A stretch of 54,455 nt of DNA from Verrucomicrobiales bacterium (GTDB lineage Bacteria > Verrucomicrobiota > Verrucomicrobiia > Limisphaerales > CAIMTB01). The notes under the pieces are model-generated. The model had not been told where the DNA came from. It searched no databases and saw only the letters and a list, made by a program, of their open reading frames with translations. Positions 43,089 through 52,970 of the stretch are shown piece by piece. The DNA lies in contig JAEUHG010000147.1 of the NCBI GenBank assembly GCA_016795425.1, positions 1-54,455 of the forward strand, given 5' to 3'. Positions within the stretch are counted from its first letter, which is position 1, and every line of letters begins with the position of its first letter. The position numbers and the translations under genes are program-made.

Positions 43089-44624
43089 TCAGGGGCCGAG
43101 AAAACGAACGGCGGCGATCACCACGACGCAGCCGATGACGTCGAGCCACAATCCGTGGCGAATCATCTTCAACAGCGGAACGGCGCCGGTGCCGTAGGCC
43201 AGGGCATTCGGCGGGGTCGAGACCGGGAGCATGAACCCGAGGGAACAGCCGAGGCAGGCGCCCAACGCTGGATGAAGGGGGTCGATGTTGGCGGCTTGGG
43301 CGACGGCAATGGAAAGCGGGACGATCATCGTCGCGGACGCGGTGTTGGAAGTCGCCTCACTGACCAACACACCAACGCCGGCGAAGAGGAGGGTGAGGCT
43401 GAAGGCCGACTGGGTGGGCAACGCGGAGGCGAGACCTTCACCGAGCCACTTGGCGAGACCGGTGGAGAACATGAGTTCACCCAGGGCCATGCCACCGCCA
43501 AAAAGCAGAATGGTTCCCCAGTCGATGCGGGCGGCATCGGGCCAGGTCAAGGTGCGCTCGTCACCCTTCTTTGATGCGGGCAAGGCGAAGAGCATCGCCG
43601 CGGCGAGGAGCGCGACGACCCCCTCGGGCAAGCGCGCCTGCAGCCACACGGACGCGGGATGCGCGTTCCCCAAGGCGAGAGCGATGAGTCCCGGCAGGAT
43701 CCAGAGGAAGATGGCGCCGGCGAAGACGCCGGCGACTTGGCGTTGCGGGCGCGTCCACGGACCGAGCCGTGAACTTTCGGTGGAGAGCCATTGGTGGCCT
43801 CCGGCTGGCCAGGGCGTGGGTTTGGGCAGGGCGCGATGCAGGTGGCGCACCAGCAGCGCCGTGAGGATCAGCGCCGCCGGGGCCGCGAAGTGCATCCATT
43901 CGAAGAACGATATGCGACGATGCAGCATCCGCTCGATGAGTCCGATTCCAATGAGGTTGGGCGGCGTGCCAATGGGAGTGGCCAATCCACCCACGGAAGC
44001 GGCGAAGGCAGTGACGAGGATGAGGCCGCAGGCCAGGGGGTAACGTCGCCAGTCGTCCCCGGTGCCGGATCCGGTCCTTGAAAGCGCGGCGAGTTCCCGA
44101 AGGATGGAGATGGCGATGGGAAGCATCATCGCGGCCGTGGCGGTGTTGGAGACCCAGGCGGAGACGAACGCGGTGAGGAACCCGAAACCGGCATAGAGCC
44201 CGAGCGGGCTGCGACCCACCCAGGGAAGCCGCAGGACCGCGAGAGCGACGCGGCGGTTGAGGCCGTGTTTGACCATGGCTTCGGCGAGCAGGAACCCGCC
44301 GAGAAAAAGGAAGATGACCGGATCCGCGAATGGCCTCAGGGCATCGCGGGCGGCGGTGATACCGAGGACCACGCAGAGGGCGGGGCCGAGCAACGAGGTG
44401 GCGGCGAGAGGCAGCGCCTCGCTGAGCCACCAGGTGCCGACAAGCGCCATCACCGCGAGCATCCGATGGGCGGGATCGGGCAGGGACGGAATGGGGAGGA
44501 ACCAGATCGCGGCGAAGAGGAGCGGACCGGCCGCGAAACCCACCTTCCGGCGCCAGCGTTCAAACCTCTCCTCGGCGGGCGAGAGCAGGGCGGTCGGCGA
44601 CGGCGATTCCGGGGGGGCGTTCAC
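43089..44624 (-). CDS. SLC13/DASS family sodium:carboxylate or anion transporter
   Basis: The 511-residue protein starts at a GTG at 44624, 12 bp after the ABC-F stop. It has about 11-13 transmembrane helices. The family repeat motifs are visible: SNTATAAMMLPIA near residue 155 and SNTASATMIVPLS near 435, each followed by a helix break with ATPIGTPPN or VSTPPNA. These are the SNT sodium and substrate sites of DASS transporters for di- and tricarboxylates; sulfate is an alternative. The N-terminus (about 1-30) is a soluble extension. Confidence 0.9.
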   Translation of the reverse strand: MNAPPESPSPTALLSPAEERFERWRRKVGFAAGPLLFAAIWFLPIPSLPDPAHRMLAVMALVGTWWLSEALPLAATSLLGPALCVVLGITAARDALRPFADPVIFLFLGGFLLAEAMVKHGLNRRVALAVLRLPWVGRSPLGLYAGFGFLTAFVSAWVSNTATAAMMLPIAISILRELAALSRTGSGTGDDWRRYPLACGLILVTAFAASVGGLATPIGTPPNLIGIGLIERMLHRRISFFEWMHFAAPAALILTALLVRHLHRALPKPTPWPAGGHQWLSTESSRLGPWTRPQRQVAGVFAGAIFLWILPGLIALALGNAHPASVWLQARLPEGVVALLAAAMLFALPASKKGDERTLTWPDAARIDWGTILLFGGGMALGELMFSTGLAKWLGEGLASALPTQSAFSLTLLFAGVGVLVSEATSNTASATMIVPLSIAVAQAANIDPLHPALGACLGCSLGFMLPVSTPPNALAYGTGAVPLLKMIRHGLWLDVIGCVVVIAAVRFLGP

Positions 44625-44636
44625 GCCGGGGCGCGG

Positions 44637-46562
44637 TCAATCGGACGCCTCGTCCTTCGTCGAAGCCGAGGCTTGGCTGGACTCGAGTCGATGGGCGGCG
44701 GATTCCCATTCCGCGTGCAGCTTGGGAAGCCGTTCGTGGAGGTCCATGAGGTCGCGGTTCACGGCGACGGCGCGGCCGGGAATGTTGTAGGTCTCAGGAC
44801 GCTCCAGTTCGGCGACGAGTTCCTTTTCCTGGGCTTCGAGCGTGGCGATTTCCTTTTCCAGATTGTGCACGTGTTTCTGGAGTTCGCGACGTTCGCGGGC
44901 CTTGGCCTGGCGGGCTTCGGCTTCGAGGCGTTTCTGTTCCTTGCGCGAGACGGCGTCCGCGGCGGGCACGGCGACAGGGGCGGCGACGATACGGCCCGTC
45001 GGATCGGCGCGCCCGGCGCTGGTGAGTCCGTCGCGCGCCTTCTGCTGGGTTTTGTCGAGGTAGTAATCGTAACCGCCGGGGTAATGGGTCAGGGCGCCGG
45101 AACGGACATGGACGACATGGCCGGCGATGGAGCGAATGAAGTGAACGTCGTGGCTGATGAAGATGAGCGTGCCCTGGTATTGTTGGAGAGCTTCGATGAG
45201 GGCGTCGACGGAGGCGAGGTCGAGGTGGGTGGTGGGCTCATCCATCAGCAGGAGGTTGGGTGGATCGAGCAGGATTTTGACCAGAGCGAGTCGACTTTTT
45301 TCGCCACCGCTGAGGACGCTGACGCGTTTGAAGACGTCGTCACCGCGGAAGAGGAAACTGCCGAGGACCGTGCGGACGAAGGTTTCGGTGACCCGTTGCG
45401 GGGTTTCGAAGGCTTCCTCGAGGACGGTGTGGGAGGGGTTGAGATTATCGAGTCGGTATTGGGCGAAGTAACCGGCGCGAACGTTATGGCCGAGGGTATG
45501 TTCGCCGGCCTGGGGTTTGAGAACGCCGGCGAGCAATTTCAGCAGGGTGGATTTGCCGGCGCCGTTCGGGCCGACGAGAACGATGCGTTGTCCGCGTTCG
45601 GCTTCAAAATCGAGTCGGGAATAGACGGGGACCTCGGAGTAGCCGAAACGGACACCGGAGAGGCGGATGACGCGCTGGCCGCTGCGTTCGGGTTGGGGAA
45701 ATTCGAAGCCGACAGTGGGGCCGTTGTCACCGGGGACTTCGACCATTTCCTCGCGCAGGCGATCGATTTGCTTGAGTTTACTTTGGGCCTGGGCGGCCTT
45801 GGTGTTTTTGGCGCGGAAGCGGTCGACGAAATTCTGCAGCTGATCGATGCGACGCTGCTGGGCCTTGGCGGTGGCGAGGAGCGCTTGTTCGGTGGCTTCG
45901 CGCTGTTCGAGATAGCGGTCGTAGTTGCCGGTGTATTTGAACAGCCGGGCCTGGCGAATCTCGACGATGTGGGTACAGAGTTGGTTGAGAAACTCGCGGT
46001 CGTGGGAGATGAGCAGGAGGGCACCGGGGTAGGTGCGGAGATAGTCCTGGAGCCAGAGCAGCGCCTCGAGGTCGAGGTGGTTGGTGGGCTCGTCCAGCAT
46101 GAGCAGGTCGGGTTGCCAGACGAGCAATCGGGCCAGGTGGGCGCGCATGACCCAGCCGCCGCTCAGTTCGCGGGCCGGTCGGTCGTAGTCGGCTTCCCGA
46201 AAGGCGAGACCGGAGAGGATGCGTTTGGCGCGGGCGATGGTTTCACCGTCGACGTGATGGGCGTGGTCCGCATCGGGGTCGGCGCCGGGCACGTGTCCGT
46301 GGCCGAGGGCGAGGTCGAGGACGGTTTCCTCGCCGGTGGGCGCGCTTTCCTGGGGGAGAATGCCGACGCGGGCGCCACGGATGAAGGCGATGGTGCCGGA
46401 GTCGGCGGTTTCCTCGCCGAGCAGGATGCGGAAGAGAGTGGATTTACCGGCGCCGTTGGGTCCGACCAATCCGACACGGTCTCCCACGACCATGGCCAGG
46501 GCGGCATCCTCGAAGAGGGTGCGGCCGCCGAAGGTTTTGGAGAGCTCGCTGAAGGTCAGCAT
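44637..46562 (-). CDS. ABC-F family ATPase
   Basis: This is a soluble protein of 641 residues with two ABC modules and no transmembrane segment. Both Walker A motifs read GPNGAGKST. The signatures are ELSGGWVMR and VLSGGEKSR, and the Walker B/Glu motifs are LLMLDEPTNHLD and LLMDEPTTHLD. A linker of the ABC-F type (about residues 240-300, rich in Gln/Lys/Arg) lies between them. ABC-F proteins act on the ribosome E site or in antibiotic resistance. The C-terminal extension (about 530-641) is a charged coiled coil as in Uup/YheS-type members. Subgroup cannot be fixed from the sequence alone. Confidence 0.92.
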   Translation of the reverse strand: MLTFSELSKTFGGRTLFEDAALAMVVGDRVGLVGPNGAGKSTLFRILLGEETADSGTIAFIRGARVGILPQESAPTGEETVLDLALGHGHVPGADPDADHAHHVDGETIARAKRILSGLAFREADYDRPARELSGGWVMRAHLARLLVWQPDLLMLDEPTNHLDLEALLWLQDYLRTYPGALLLISHDREFLNQLCTHIVEIRQARLFKYTGNYDRYLEQREATEQALLATAKAQQRRIDQLQNFVDRFRAKNTKAAQAQSKLKQIDRLREEMVEVPGDNGPTVGFEFPQPERSGQRVIRLSGVRFGYSEVPVYSRLDFEAERGQRIVLVGPNGAGKSTLLKLLAGVLKPQAGEHTLGHNVRAGYFAQYRLDNLNPSHTVLEEAFETPQRVTETFVRTVLGSFLFRGDDVFKRVSVLSGGEKSRLALVKILLDPPNLLLMDEPTTHLDLASVDALIEALQQYQGTLIFISHDVHFIRSIAGHVVHVRSGALTHYPGGYDYYLDKTQQKARDGLTSAGRADPTGRIVAAPVAVPAADAVSRKEQKRLEAEARQAKARERRELQKHVHNLEKEIATLEAQEKELVAELERPETYNIPGRAVAVNRDLMDLHERLPKLHAEWESAAHRLESSQASASTKDEASD

Positions 46563-46622
46563 GGAGAGGTAGTTTGGCGGGGGGAAGGAACGGACCTCAA
46601 GGACCTAAGGGAGCCAAGTGAT

Positions 46623-49388
46623 CTATGGGTTGGGGTGGAGGAGGCGGGACACTTGGGTGAGCAAGGCGTCGAAAGTGAAGGGTTTGGGGAGATGGGCGGG
46701 GGGGGTGCCGGGAAGCTGAGGAGTGGGGGCAGGGGTGGCGCCGGTGATGAGGAGGAGCGGAAGCTGCGGGGAGGTTTCGCGCAGTTGGGAGGCGAGGGAT
46801 TGGGTGGGGTGGTTGGTCAGACGGGTGCTGACGATGGCGAGGCGAAGATCGGCGGCATGTTCACGGGCGAGAGCCAGGGCTTCGACGGCACTACTGGCGG
46901 GAAGGACCTTGTAGCCTTGGCCTTCAAGGCCATCCCGGACCAACTCGCGCAGTGAAAGTTCGTCATCAGCCAGGAGGATGAGTTCGCCATGGCCGGAGGG
47001 TGTCTCGATTGCGGAGGTTTCGGATGGCGGCCGAGTGGGGGCAGCTTCGAGGGCGGGGAGGTAAACCTCGAAGCTGGTGCCTTCGCCGACCTGCGAACGG
47101 ACACGCACCGCACCTCCGTGGTTCTTGACGAGGGACGCCACGGTGGCGAGGCCAAGGCCGGTACCGATGCCCTGGGGTTTGGTGGTGAAGAACGGTTCGA
47201 AGAGGTGGGCCTGGACTTCCGGTGGAATCCCCGAGCCGGTGTCAGAGACCAGAAGCATGACGTGGCGGCCGGGTCTTAGTCCTGGCAACTCCTGGGCCTC
47301 GGCGGCATCGAGTTCGGCGTTATCGGCGGCAAGAGTGAGTCGACCGCCGGAAGGCATGGCGTCCCGTGCGTTGATGCAGAGGTTGAGCAGGATCTGATGG
47401 AGTTGGGTGGCATTTCCGTGCACGGCCCACAAGTCGGCGGGAGCGAGCACGGAGATCGCGATATGGGCGGGGAACGATTGGCGGAGGACGCTTTCGAGTT
47501 CGTGCAGGTGGGAGACCAGCGACACCCGTTCGGTGATATCGTCCTGTCCGCGGGCGAAGAGGAGGACTTGGCGGACCATACCGGCGCCGCGCTGGGTATT
47601 CGACTCCATGACGGAGAGGACGCGGTGCATGGCGGCGTCGGTAGTTTTGGCTTTGAGCATTTGAACGCCCATGAGGATGGGGGACAGGGCATTGTTGAGA
47701 TCATGGGCCATGCCGCCGGCGAGGGCGCCGATGCTTTCGCGTCGTTGGGCGCGGAGGAATTGGTCCTGGAGCTTCTTGCGTTCGGTGACGTCTGTGTTGA
47801 TGAAGAGAATCTCGCGAGGGGTGCCGTTCGGATCTCGAATGAGAGTGGCGCGGCATTCGACGATGAGGGGTTTGCCGTTGGCGTCGCGCTGGGGAAGTTC
47901 GCCGGACCATTCGCCGGTGGTGGCGGCGTGTTTCGCGGCGGCGACAAAGGCCCCCGTCTTTTCCGGTTCGAGGCTGCGATGGGCGGCCGCGGGGTCAATG
48001 ACGGGTTCCGACCATCCGTAAAGCGTGCGGGCTCGGGGGTTGGCGTAGGTGACCTGGCCAGCGAGGTCAACGACCAGGATGGCGTCTTGAGCTTTGTCGA
48101 TGAGGGCGGCTTGTTGGCGGATACGGGCGAGGTACCGGCGGCGTTGTCGATACCATTCGACGGAATGGAGGACGAAGGAGCCGGTGGCAGCGCCGGGGAT
48201 TTGCACGGCGGCGAGGATCAGCCAGGGGAACCAGAGTCGATGTTCATTGAAGGCATACGCCGCGGCGATGAGGACGATGAGTTCGGCGCCGACCAGGGCA
48301 GCCGCTGCAGGGGCCGGTCGCAGCCGGACGAAGAAGAAGGCGAGGGCGAAGGCTCCGATCCAGGCGGCAGTGGCTTCCATTGCAGGCGAAGTGCGACGGA
48401 GCCAGTCGCCACGGATCAGGTTGAGGAGTTCGGTGGCATGCACTTCGACGGCCGGCATGAAAGCGAGGCCTTGGCCCCAACCCGAAAAGGGGCTTCGCCA
48501 TTCGTCGCGACGTTCGTCGAAGAGACCTGCCGTGGGGCGTGTGCCGACCAGCACGGTCTTTCCAAGGAAGAGGCTGTCCGGCGTGATGTTAGGATCGAGT
48601 GCATCGACGAAGCTGATGCCTGGGATCGTGAGGGGTGGGCCGTAGTAGTTGATCCAACGGGGCGTAGGCGGCGGGTTGGTGGATCGGGCGATGGGCACTC
48701 CGCGATGCCGCGCGGCTTCCCAGGTGAGACTGGGCATCTGGCGGTCCAGGAAGCCGGGGAAATGGCGGCGTACCACAAAGTCCGGATCGACGCGGGAGAA
48801 CACGAAGCCGTAGCCGGCGGCGGCGGCGAGGAGGTGGGGGACCGGCAAGCTGATATTTCGGATGGTGACCTGGCTTGCGTCGGGCCGGACGGAGTCGGAG
48901 CGGGACCATTCGGCGCCCAGCAGTACGGCACCATGCGCGCGGATGGCGTCGGCGAAGTCGGCGTCTGATTTCGGATCCTCGCTGGGGTGTTGAAACAGAA
49001 CGTCAAAAAGGACCTGGGAAGCGCCGGCGCTGGTGAGACGGCGGACGAGTCGGGCATACCACGCTCGGTCGAGAGGCAAACCGGGATTTTGCCCTAGAGC
49101 GTCGAACGAACGCCGGTCGAGGTAAACCGTGGCGACGGGGGAATCCGTTGGGTTGATGGAGGCGGTGCGGGTGGAGGTGCCAAAGGAGAAGGTGAGATCG
49201 TAGCTGGCGCGCGTGAGGCGGGCGCCAGGGATGGATTCCGGTTGGAGCAGGAGGAGGGAGAGCGCGCCGAGAACCACGGCGAGGAGGACACCGGCGATGG
49301 CGCGTGGATCGTGGGTATCGCCGGTCGAGCCGGGAGGAGAGACTGTCGACGGCGCGGTCGGAGGGTGATCGGGGGTCGGGACTGGCAT
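46623..49388 (-). CDS. CHASE2-PAS sensor histidine kinase with degenerate receiver
   Basis: The 921-residue protein has a first hydrophobic helix (about 30-48), a periplasmic CHASE2 domain (about 50-335; RLTRASYDLTF, FVDALDP and LFLGKTVLVGT are typical) and three transmembrane helices (338-356, 360-379, 385-402). A PAS domain follows (about 425-540). HisKA has GGMAHDLNNALSPI with phospho-acceptor His562, and the ATPase has GIGTGLGLATV near 742-750. The C-terminal receiver (about 800-918) keeps Asp808/Asp809 and Lys902, but Ser854 stands where the phospho-acceptor Asp is expected. It therefore should not be phosphorylated normally. The gene follows the FecR-barrel gene on the same strand with an 18-bp gap. 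Confidence 0.9.
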   Translation of the reverse strand: MPVPTPDHPPTAPSTVSPPGSTGDTHDPRAIAGVLLAVVLGALSLLLLQPESIPGARLTRASYDLTFSFGTSTRTASINPTDSPVATVYLDRRSFDALGQNPGLPLDRAWYARLVRRLTSAGASQVLFDVLFQHPSEDPKSDADFADAIRAHGAVLLGAEWSRSDSVRPDASQVTIRNISLPVPHLLAAAAGYGFVFSRVDPDFVVRRHFPGFLDRQMPSLTWEAARHRGVPIARSTNPPPTPRWINYYGPPLTIPGISFVDALDPNITPDSLFLGKTVLVGTRPTAGLFDERRDEWRSPFSGWGQGLAFMPAVEVHATELLNLIRGDWLRRTSPAMEATAAWIGAFALAFFFVRLRPAPAAAALVGAELIVLIAAAYAFNEHRLWFPWLILAAVQIPGAATGSFVLHSVEWYRQRRRYLARIRQQAALIDKAQDAILVVDLAGQVTYANPRARTLYGWSEPVIDPAAAHRSLEPEKTGAFVAAAKHAATTGEWSGELPQRDANGKPLIVECRATLIRDPNGTPREILFINTDVTERKKLQDQFLRAQRRESIGALAGGMAHDLNNALSPILMGVQMLKAKTTDAAMHRVLSVMESNTQRGAGMVRQVLLFARGQDDITERVSLVSHLHELESVLRQSFPAHIAISVLAPADLWAVHGNATQLHQILLNLCINARDAMPSGGRLTLAADNAELDAAEAQELPGLRPGRHVMLLVSDTGSGIPPEVQAHLFEPFFTTKPQGIGTGLGLATVASLVKNHGGAVRVRSQVGEGTSFEVYLPALEAAPTRPPSETSAIETPSGHGELILLADDELSLRELVRDGLEGQGYKVLPASSAVEALALAREHAADLRLAIVSTRLTNHPTQSLASQLRETSPQLPLLLITGATPAPTPQLPGTPPAHLPKPFTFDALLTQVSRLLHPNP

Positions 49389-49406
49389 CTCCGCCTTCGG
49401 GGGCGA

Positions 49407-52400
49407 TCAGAAATTGAGTTTGAGCGAGACCGTAAAGGTGCGTTCTCGAGGCAAGGGAAGGTCGAGGGACAAGGGATTCAATCGATAGTCGGTGTCGGTG
49501 ATATTCAGGATTCCCAGGCGGACTTCAGCGCGTTGCCGAGGGAATCGATAACCGGCAAACACGTGGTGTTGCCAGAAATCTTCCTCCAACGAGGACGAGC
49601 CGACGCCGTCGTTATTTTGGTGCCGCCAGACGGAGTGCCATTCAGCGAACCATCCGGTGGGATGATGGAAGCGGGCGGAGAGGGCCACGGTGTGGAGGCG
49701 TGAGGTGAGGTCGCGTTCCCATTGATCAAGACCGGCCGCGGTGTCCGGAATGTCCGGATAGCGGTCCTCGAGTTGTCGATCGGCGAGTTGATAGCGGACA
49801 CCGACGGCGAGGTCGCGCCCCAGGAGCATGGCGGCGTAGGCGCCCAGCGCGTGTTCATCGAGGTCGATGGTTTCGACCGTGGAGGAGACGGTATCGGGGA
49901 GGGGGATGGGCAGAGAATTGGCGGCGGCGCCGATCTCACGGCGGCCGTCGGAGCGCAGTCGCTGGAAATCGATCCCCAGGAAGAGTCCATTGGTGAAGGA
50001 ATGGTCGAGACCGACGGCGGCGGTTTCGAAGCGGGAACCGGGGATGAGTCCGGCGACGGATTCGGGAATGAGGCTGCGGTAGGCGGTGGTGAATCCTGCG
50101 ATCTGCGTCGGTTCCAGGCGAAGACTGTCGTCAAAGTACAGGCCTCCGAGGGATTGCGAGTAGGCGGCGCGCAGGTGGGTACGGGGGAGGACATCCCAGA
50201 CGGCCCCGAATCTCGGGGCGACGAGATCTCTGGAATCGTTGCCGGACGAAAGCGGTGGCAGGTCGGCATTGGCGGGGTAGCGAAGGTGGTGAAAGCCCAC
50301 GCCGGCGGAGAGGTGGAGCGGGTCAATAGGGCGCCAAAAGGCATCGGCATAGACATCGACGCGTTCCAGGGCGCTTTCCACGTGTTGCCGAGCGAACGGC
50401 GGGGGCAACGGGCCATCGAGACTGACCTGGTTGTCGAGATCGCCGTCCTGGTAGCGCGCGCCGGCGACAAGTCCGTATTCGGGCGAAGTCCATACATGCT
50501 GAGCATCGATGGATCGCAGGTCGAATTGGGAATCCTGGCGCAAGTCGAAGATGGCGCGTTCGGAATCGACGCTCACGATTTGGCCGGCGGATTGGCGGAG
50601 AAAAGGCACGGCGCGAGTGGGGTCGGTGAGCTGCAATCGATCCCGCAGCCAGGAGGCGAGAACGAGGGTGTGATGACCCGGAGCCCAGGAGTGGTGCCAG
50701 CCGGCATAGAGGTGCGGTTCCTGGCGTTGGACCGCACGGAGGTCGGGGTCGGTCTGGGTTGGATCCTCATGAAGGAACGGGTCGCCCGTGCGGCCGTTGG
50801 CTCCACCGATCTGCAGGTAGAGTTCATCGTCGGGTGCGACGGCGTATTTGGTCTGAAGAGAAATGGCGGTGCGCTCGGCGATGGCGTTGGGGTGGTCTCC
50901 TTCGAGAGAGGCATACTGGAAATCGAGTGCGTAGCTAAAGCGCTCGAGGCTTCCGAAGGCGGAAGCGGATTGGAACGTATCGCCGTCGCTGGCGTATTCC
51001 GTGATGGATTGAAGGCCGAAAGGTCGGGGTCCGAAGTAGCGGAGGTGATCCTGCTGGGAAAGTTGGAGGGAGAGGTTTCCGGCGCCGGGCGGGGCGAGCA
51101 AATTGGCCAGCAACAGTTCGTTTTGGCGCGGGGTTTCGAGCCGGAGCCGGGCGCGGGTAGGATCTTCGTTTTCCTGGAGGGCACGGGCGAGGAACAAGTG
51201 GGCCGAGAAATTGGCGTAGTCGTCCTGGATGGCGCGGGCGGCGAGTTGGCGGGCCGGTGCCTCCAATCCGACGTCGTGGTATAGCGCCGCGAGATCGGCG
51301 TTGCGCGTGGCGCGGTCCTGGTCGAGGAGCAATCGCGAGCGAAAGACCGAGCGGTTGTCGTTGCGTTCGATGGAGCGTTCGAGGTCGCGAACGGCGTCGT
51401 TGGGTCGGCGGTTTTGGAAATTGTCGAGCGCCGCGTAGAGCCATGGCGTGGGGTCGCCGGGGTCAAGACGGCGCGCGAGATCGAGTTCATGCTGGGCTCT
51501 CTGAGAGTCACCCGCTTCGGCCCAGGCTTTCCCGAGGTAGCTGCGGAGTTCGGCGCGCTGGGGTTCAAGGGCCGCAGCGACCTGCAGGGCTCGGCGGGCA
51601 TTGTCGGCGTCCCCTTGTTGGCCGAGGGCGAGGGCGCGACCGAGCCAGGCATTGCCGAGGGCGCCGTCGAGTTGGGCTGCAAGATCAAACGCGGTAAGGG
51701 CTGATCCGACTTGGTACCGGTGAAGGTGGAGAAAGCCTTGAAGCGCATGGCCCGGTGCGGCATCGGGACAAATACCCAGTCCGCGGTTGAGGGCGGCTTC
51801 CGCGGCCCGACGGTTGGCAAAGGCGAGGTGGAGCTCGGCGAGTCGAATCCAGGCGAAACCGAAATCCGACGCGAGGGACACGGCAGTGCGGGCGGCGGCG
51901 AGGGCGTCCGTGAGTTGAGACTGGGATTGGTGGTAATAGGAGCGTGCGAGCCAGCCGCTGGCGGTCGCGGGGACCGGCAGATGGGGAAGAGATTGGAAGC
52001 GCACGGCGGCCATCACCTCGCGCAATGCATCGGCAAGGGGATGCGAAGATCCGACGGAATCCAGGAGGCGTTGGGCCTCGTCGACTTCCCCGGCGGCGAG
52101 TTGGAGGGCGGCGAGGTAGAGCTGCGCGGCGGAATTGGCCACGGGCGGAAGGTCTTGTGGGACACTTCGAATGGCGTCCGGGATCGAGCCTCGTTGCCAG
52201 GCAGCCAGGGAAGCCTGGAGTACGGTGCGGTCCGCCGGAGCGAGGTTCAGATCCGGGAGATAAAAGACCGCGGGATAGTAAAGGCACCATTGGATGGCCT
52301 GCTGGGCGATGAGGACGCGAGTGACGCGCGGGGGCTGCTGGCGAGTGAGTTCGACCTGGTCTCCGGAAGACAACCGCACTGAGTTGTCGCCCTGCTGCAA

Positions 52401-52970
52401 TACGACGGCGCCATCAAGGAGTGTGAGGGCGCCACGATCCCCGCCCGGTGAAGATTCGAGGACGAACTCCGTTCCGCGGATGGCGCCGATGGCAAGCGGG
52501 ATTTCGAATTCGACATCGGAGGGTGCTTCGCGGTGAAGAAAGAAGAGACGTCCCAGTTCAAGCAGGAACCTTCGAGTGGCGGGCGTCGAACGGGGAGGTT
52601 GAAGAACGAGAAGGCTGGACGGACCGAGTCGAAGGACGCTGCGGTCCGAGAACTGCAGGGTGGCACGGCTCTGGGCGAGCGTGCGGATGCGGGAACCTTC
52701 GGGCAGGGGTTGGTGGAGTCGAGCCGGTTGCCAGGCTGCCGAGGCGGAGAGGGCGACCTCGACCTGGCCCGAAATCTCGACCAATTCACTGGAGCCGGAC
52801 GGGAGGGAGTCAGGGGTGCGCAGGGTGGTGTTGGTGGCGGCGGCGAAGAGGAGCGGAGCGCTGGCCAGCCAGAAAGAGGCGACCCAGGCGATGATCCATA
52901 AACCGCGGACGCTGCCGGCTTGGGAATGTCCGGAGCGGCTGGGTTCGCGGGATGGAAGGCCGAAGTTCAC
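49407..52970 (-). CDS. FecR-TPR-outer-membrane beta-barrel fusion protein
   Basis: I start at the GTG at 52970, which overlaps the regulator's stop as GTGA. An ATG at 53012 or the longer frame from 53087 are alternatives, but the GTG gives a compact n-region and a clear signal peptide (about 22-44). The 1187-residue product has a FecR-like domain at about 65-211, with the hallmark AIGAIRGTEFVLES. TPR-type helical repeats follow (about 281-600, e.g. GNAWLGRALALGQQGDADNA). A beta-barrel region runs from about 630 to the end. The barrel shows SLGGLYFDDSLRLEPTQIAG, LIPESVAGLIPGSRFET and a TonB-receptor-like terminus (LGILNITDTDYRLNP, ending SLKLNF, last residue Phe). It should span the outer membrane with FecR and TPR in the periplasm. 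No TonB box or plug is recognised. Confidence 0.85.
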   Translation of the reverse strand: MNFGLPSREPSRSGHSQAGSVRGLWIIAWVASFWLASAPLLFAAATNTTLRTPDSLPSGSSELVEISGQVEVALSASAAWQPARLHQPLPEGSRIRTLAQSRATLQFSDRSVLRLGPSSLLVLQPPRSTPATRRFLLELGRLFFLHREAPSDVEFEIPLAIGAIRGTEFVLESSPGGDRGALTLLDGAVVLQQGDNSVRLSSGDQVELTRQQPPRVTRVLIAQQAIQWCLYYPAVFYLPDLNLAPADRTVLQASLAAWQRGSIPDAIRSVPQDLPPVANSAAQLYLAALQLAAGEVDEAQRLLDSVGSSHPLADALREVMAAVRFQSLPHLPVPATASGWLARSYYHQSQSQLTDALAAARTAVSLASDFGFAWIRLAELHLAFANRRAAEAALNRGLGICPDAAPGHALQGFLHLHRYQVGSALTAFDLAAQLDGALGNAWLGRALALGQQGDADNARRALQVAAALEPQRAELRSYLGKAWAEAGDSQRAQHELDLARRLDPGDPTPWLYAALDNFQNRRPNDAVRDLERSIERNDNRSVFRSRLLLDQDRATRNADLAALYHDVGLEAPARQLAARAIQDDYANFSAHLFLARALQENEDPTRARLRLETPRQNELLLANLLAPPGAGNLSLQLSQQDHLRYFGPRPFGLQSITEYASDGDTFQSASAFGSLERFSYALDFQYASLEGDHPNAIAERTAISLQTKYAVAPDDELYLQIGGANGRTGDPFLHEDPTQTDPDLRAVQRQEPHLYAGWHHSWAPGHHTLVLASWLRDRLQLTDPTRAVPFLRQSAGQIVSVDSERAIFDLRQDSQFDLRSIDAQHVWTSPEYGLVAGARYQDGDLDNQVSLDGPLPPPFARQHVESALERVDVYADAFWRPIDPLHLSAGVGFHHLRYPANADLPPLSSGNDSRDLVAPRFGAVWDVLPRTHLRAAYSQSLGGLYFDDSLRLEPTQIAGFTTAYRSLIPESVAGLIPGSRFETAAVGLDHSFTNGLFLGIDFQRLRSDGRREIGAAANSLPIPLPDTVSSTVETIDLDEHALGAYAAMLLGRDLAVGVRYQLADRQLEDRYPDIPDTAAGLDQWERDLTSRLHTVALSARFHHPTGWFAEWHSVWRHQNNDGVGSSSLEEDFWQHHVFAGYRFPRQRAEVRLGILNITDTDYRLNPLSLDLPLPRERTFTVSLKLNF

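Noticed and set aside
44265..46955. 896-codon open frame on the + strand
   Set aside because: It is antisense to the ABC-F and CHASE2 kinase genes, is extremely Gly/Glu-rich with no domain, and is explained by high-GC codon use of the real genes.
47397..48968. 523-codon open frame on the + strand
   Set aside because: It is antisense to the CHASE2 kinase, has Gly/Glu/Asp-rich composition, and shows no family motif.
49722..51284. 520-codon open frame on the + strand
   Set aside because: It mirrors the FecR-TPR-barrel gene and carries no recognisable fold.
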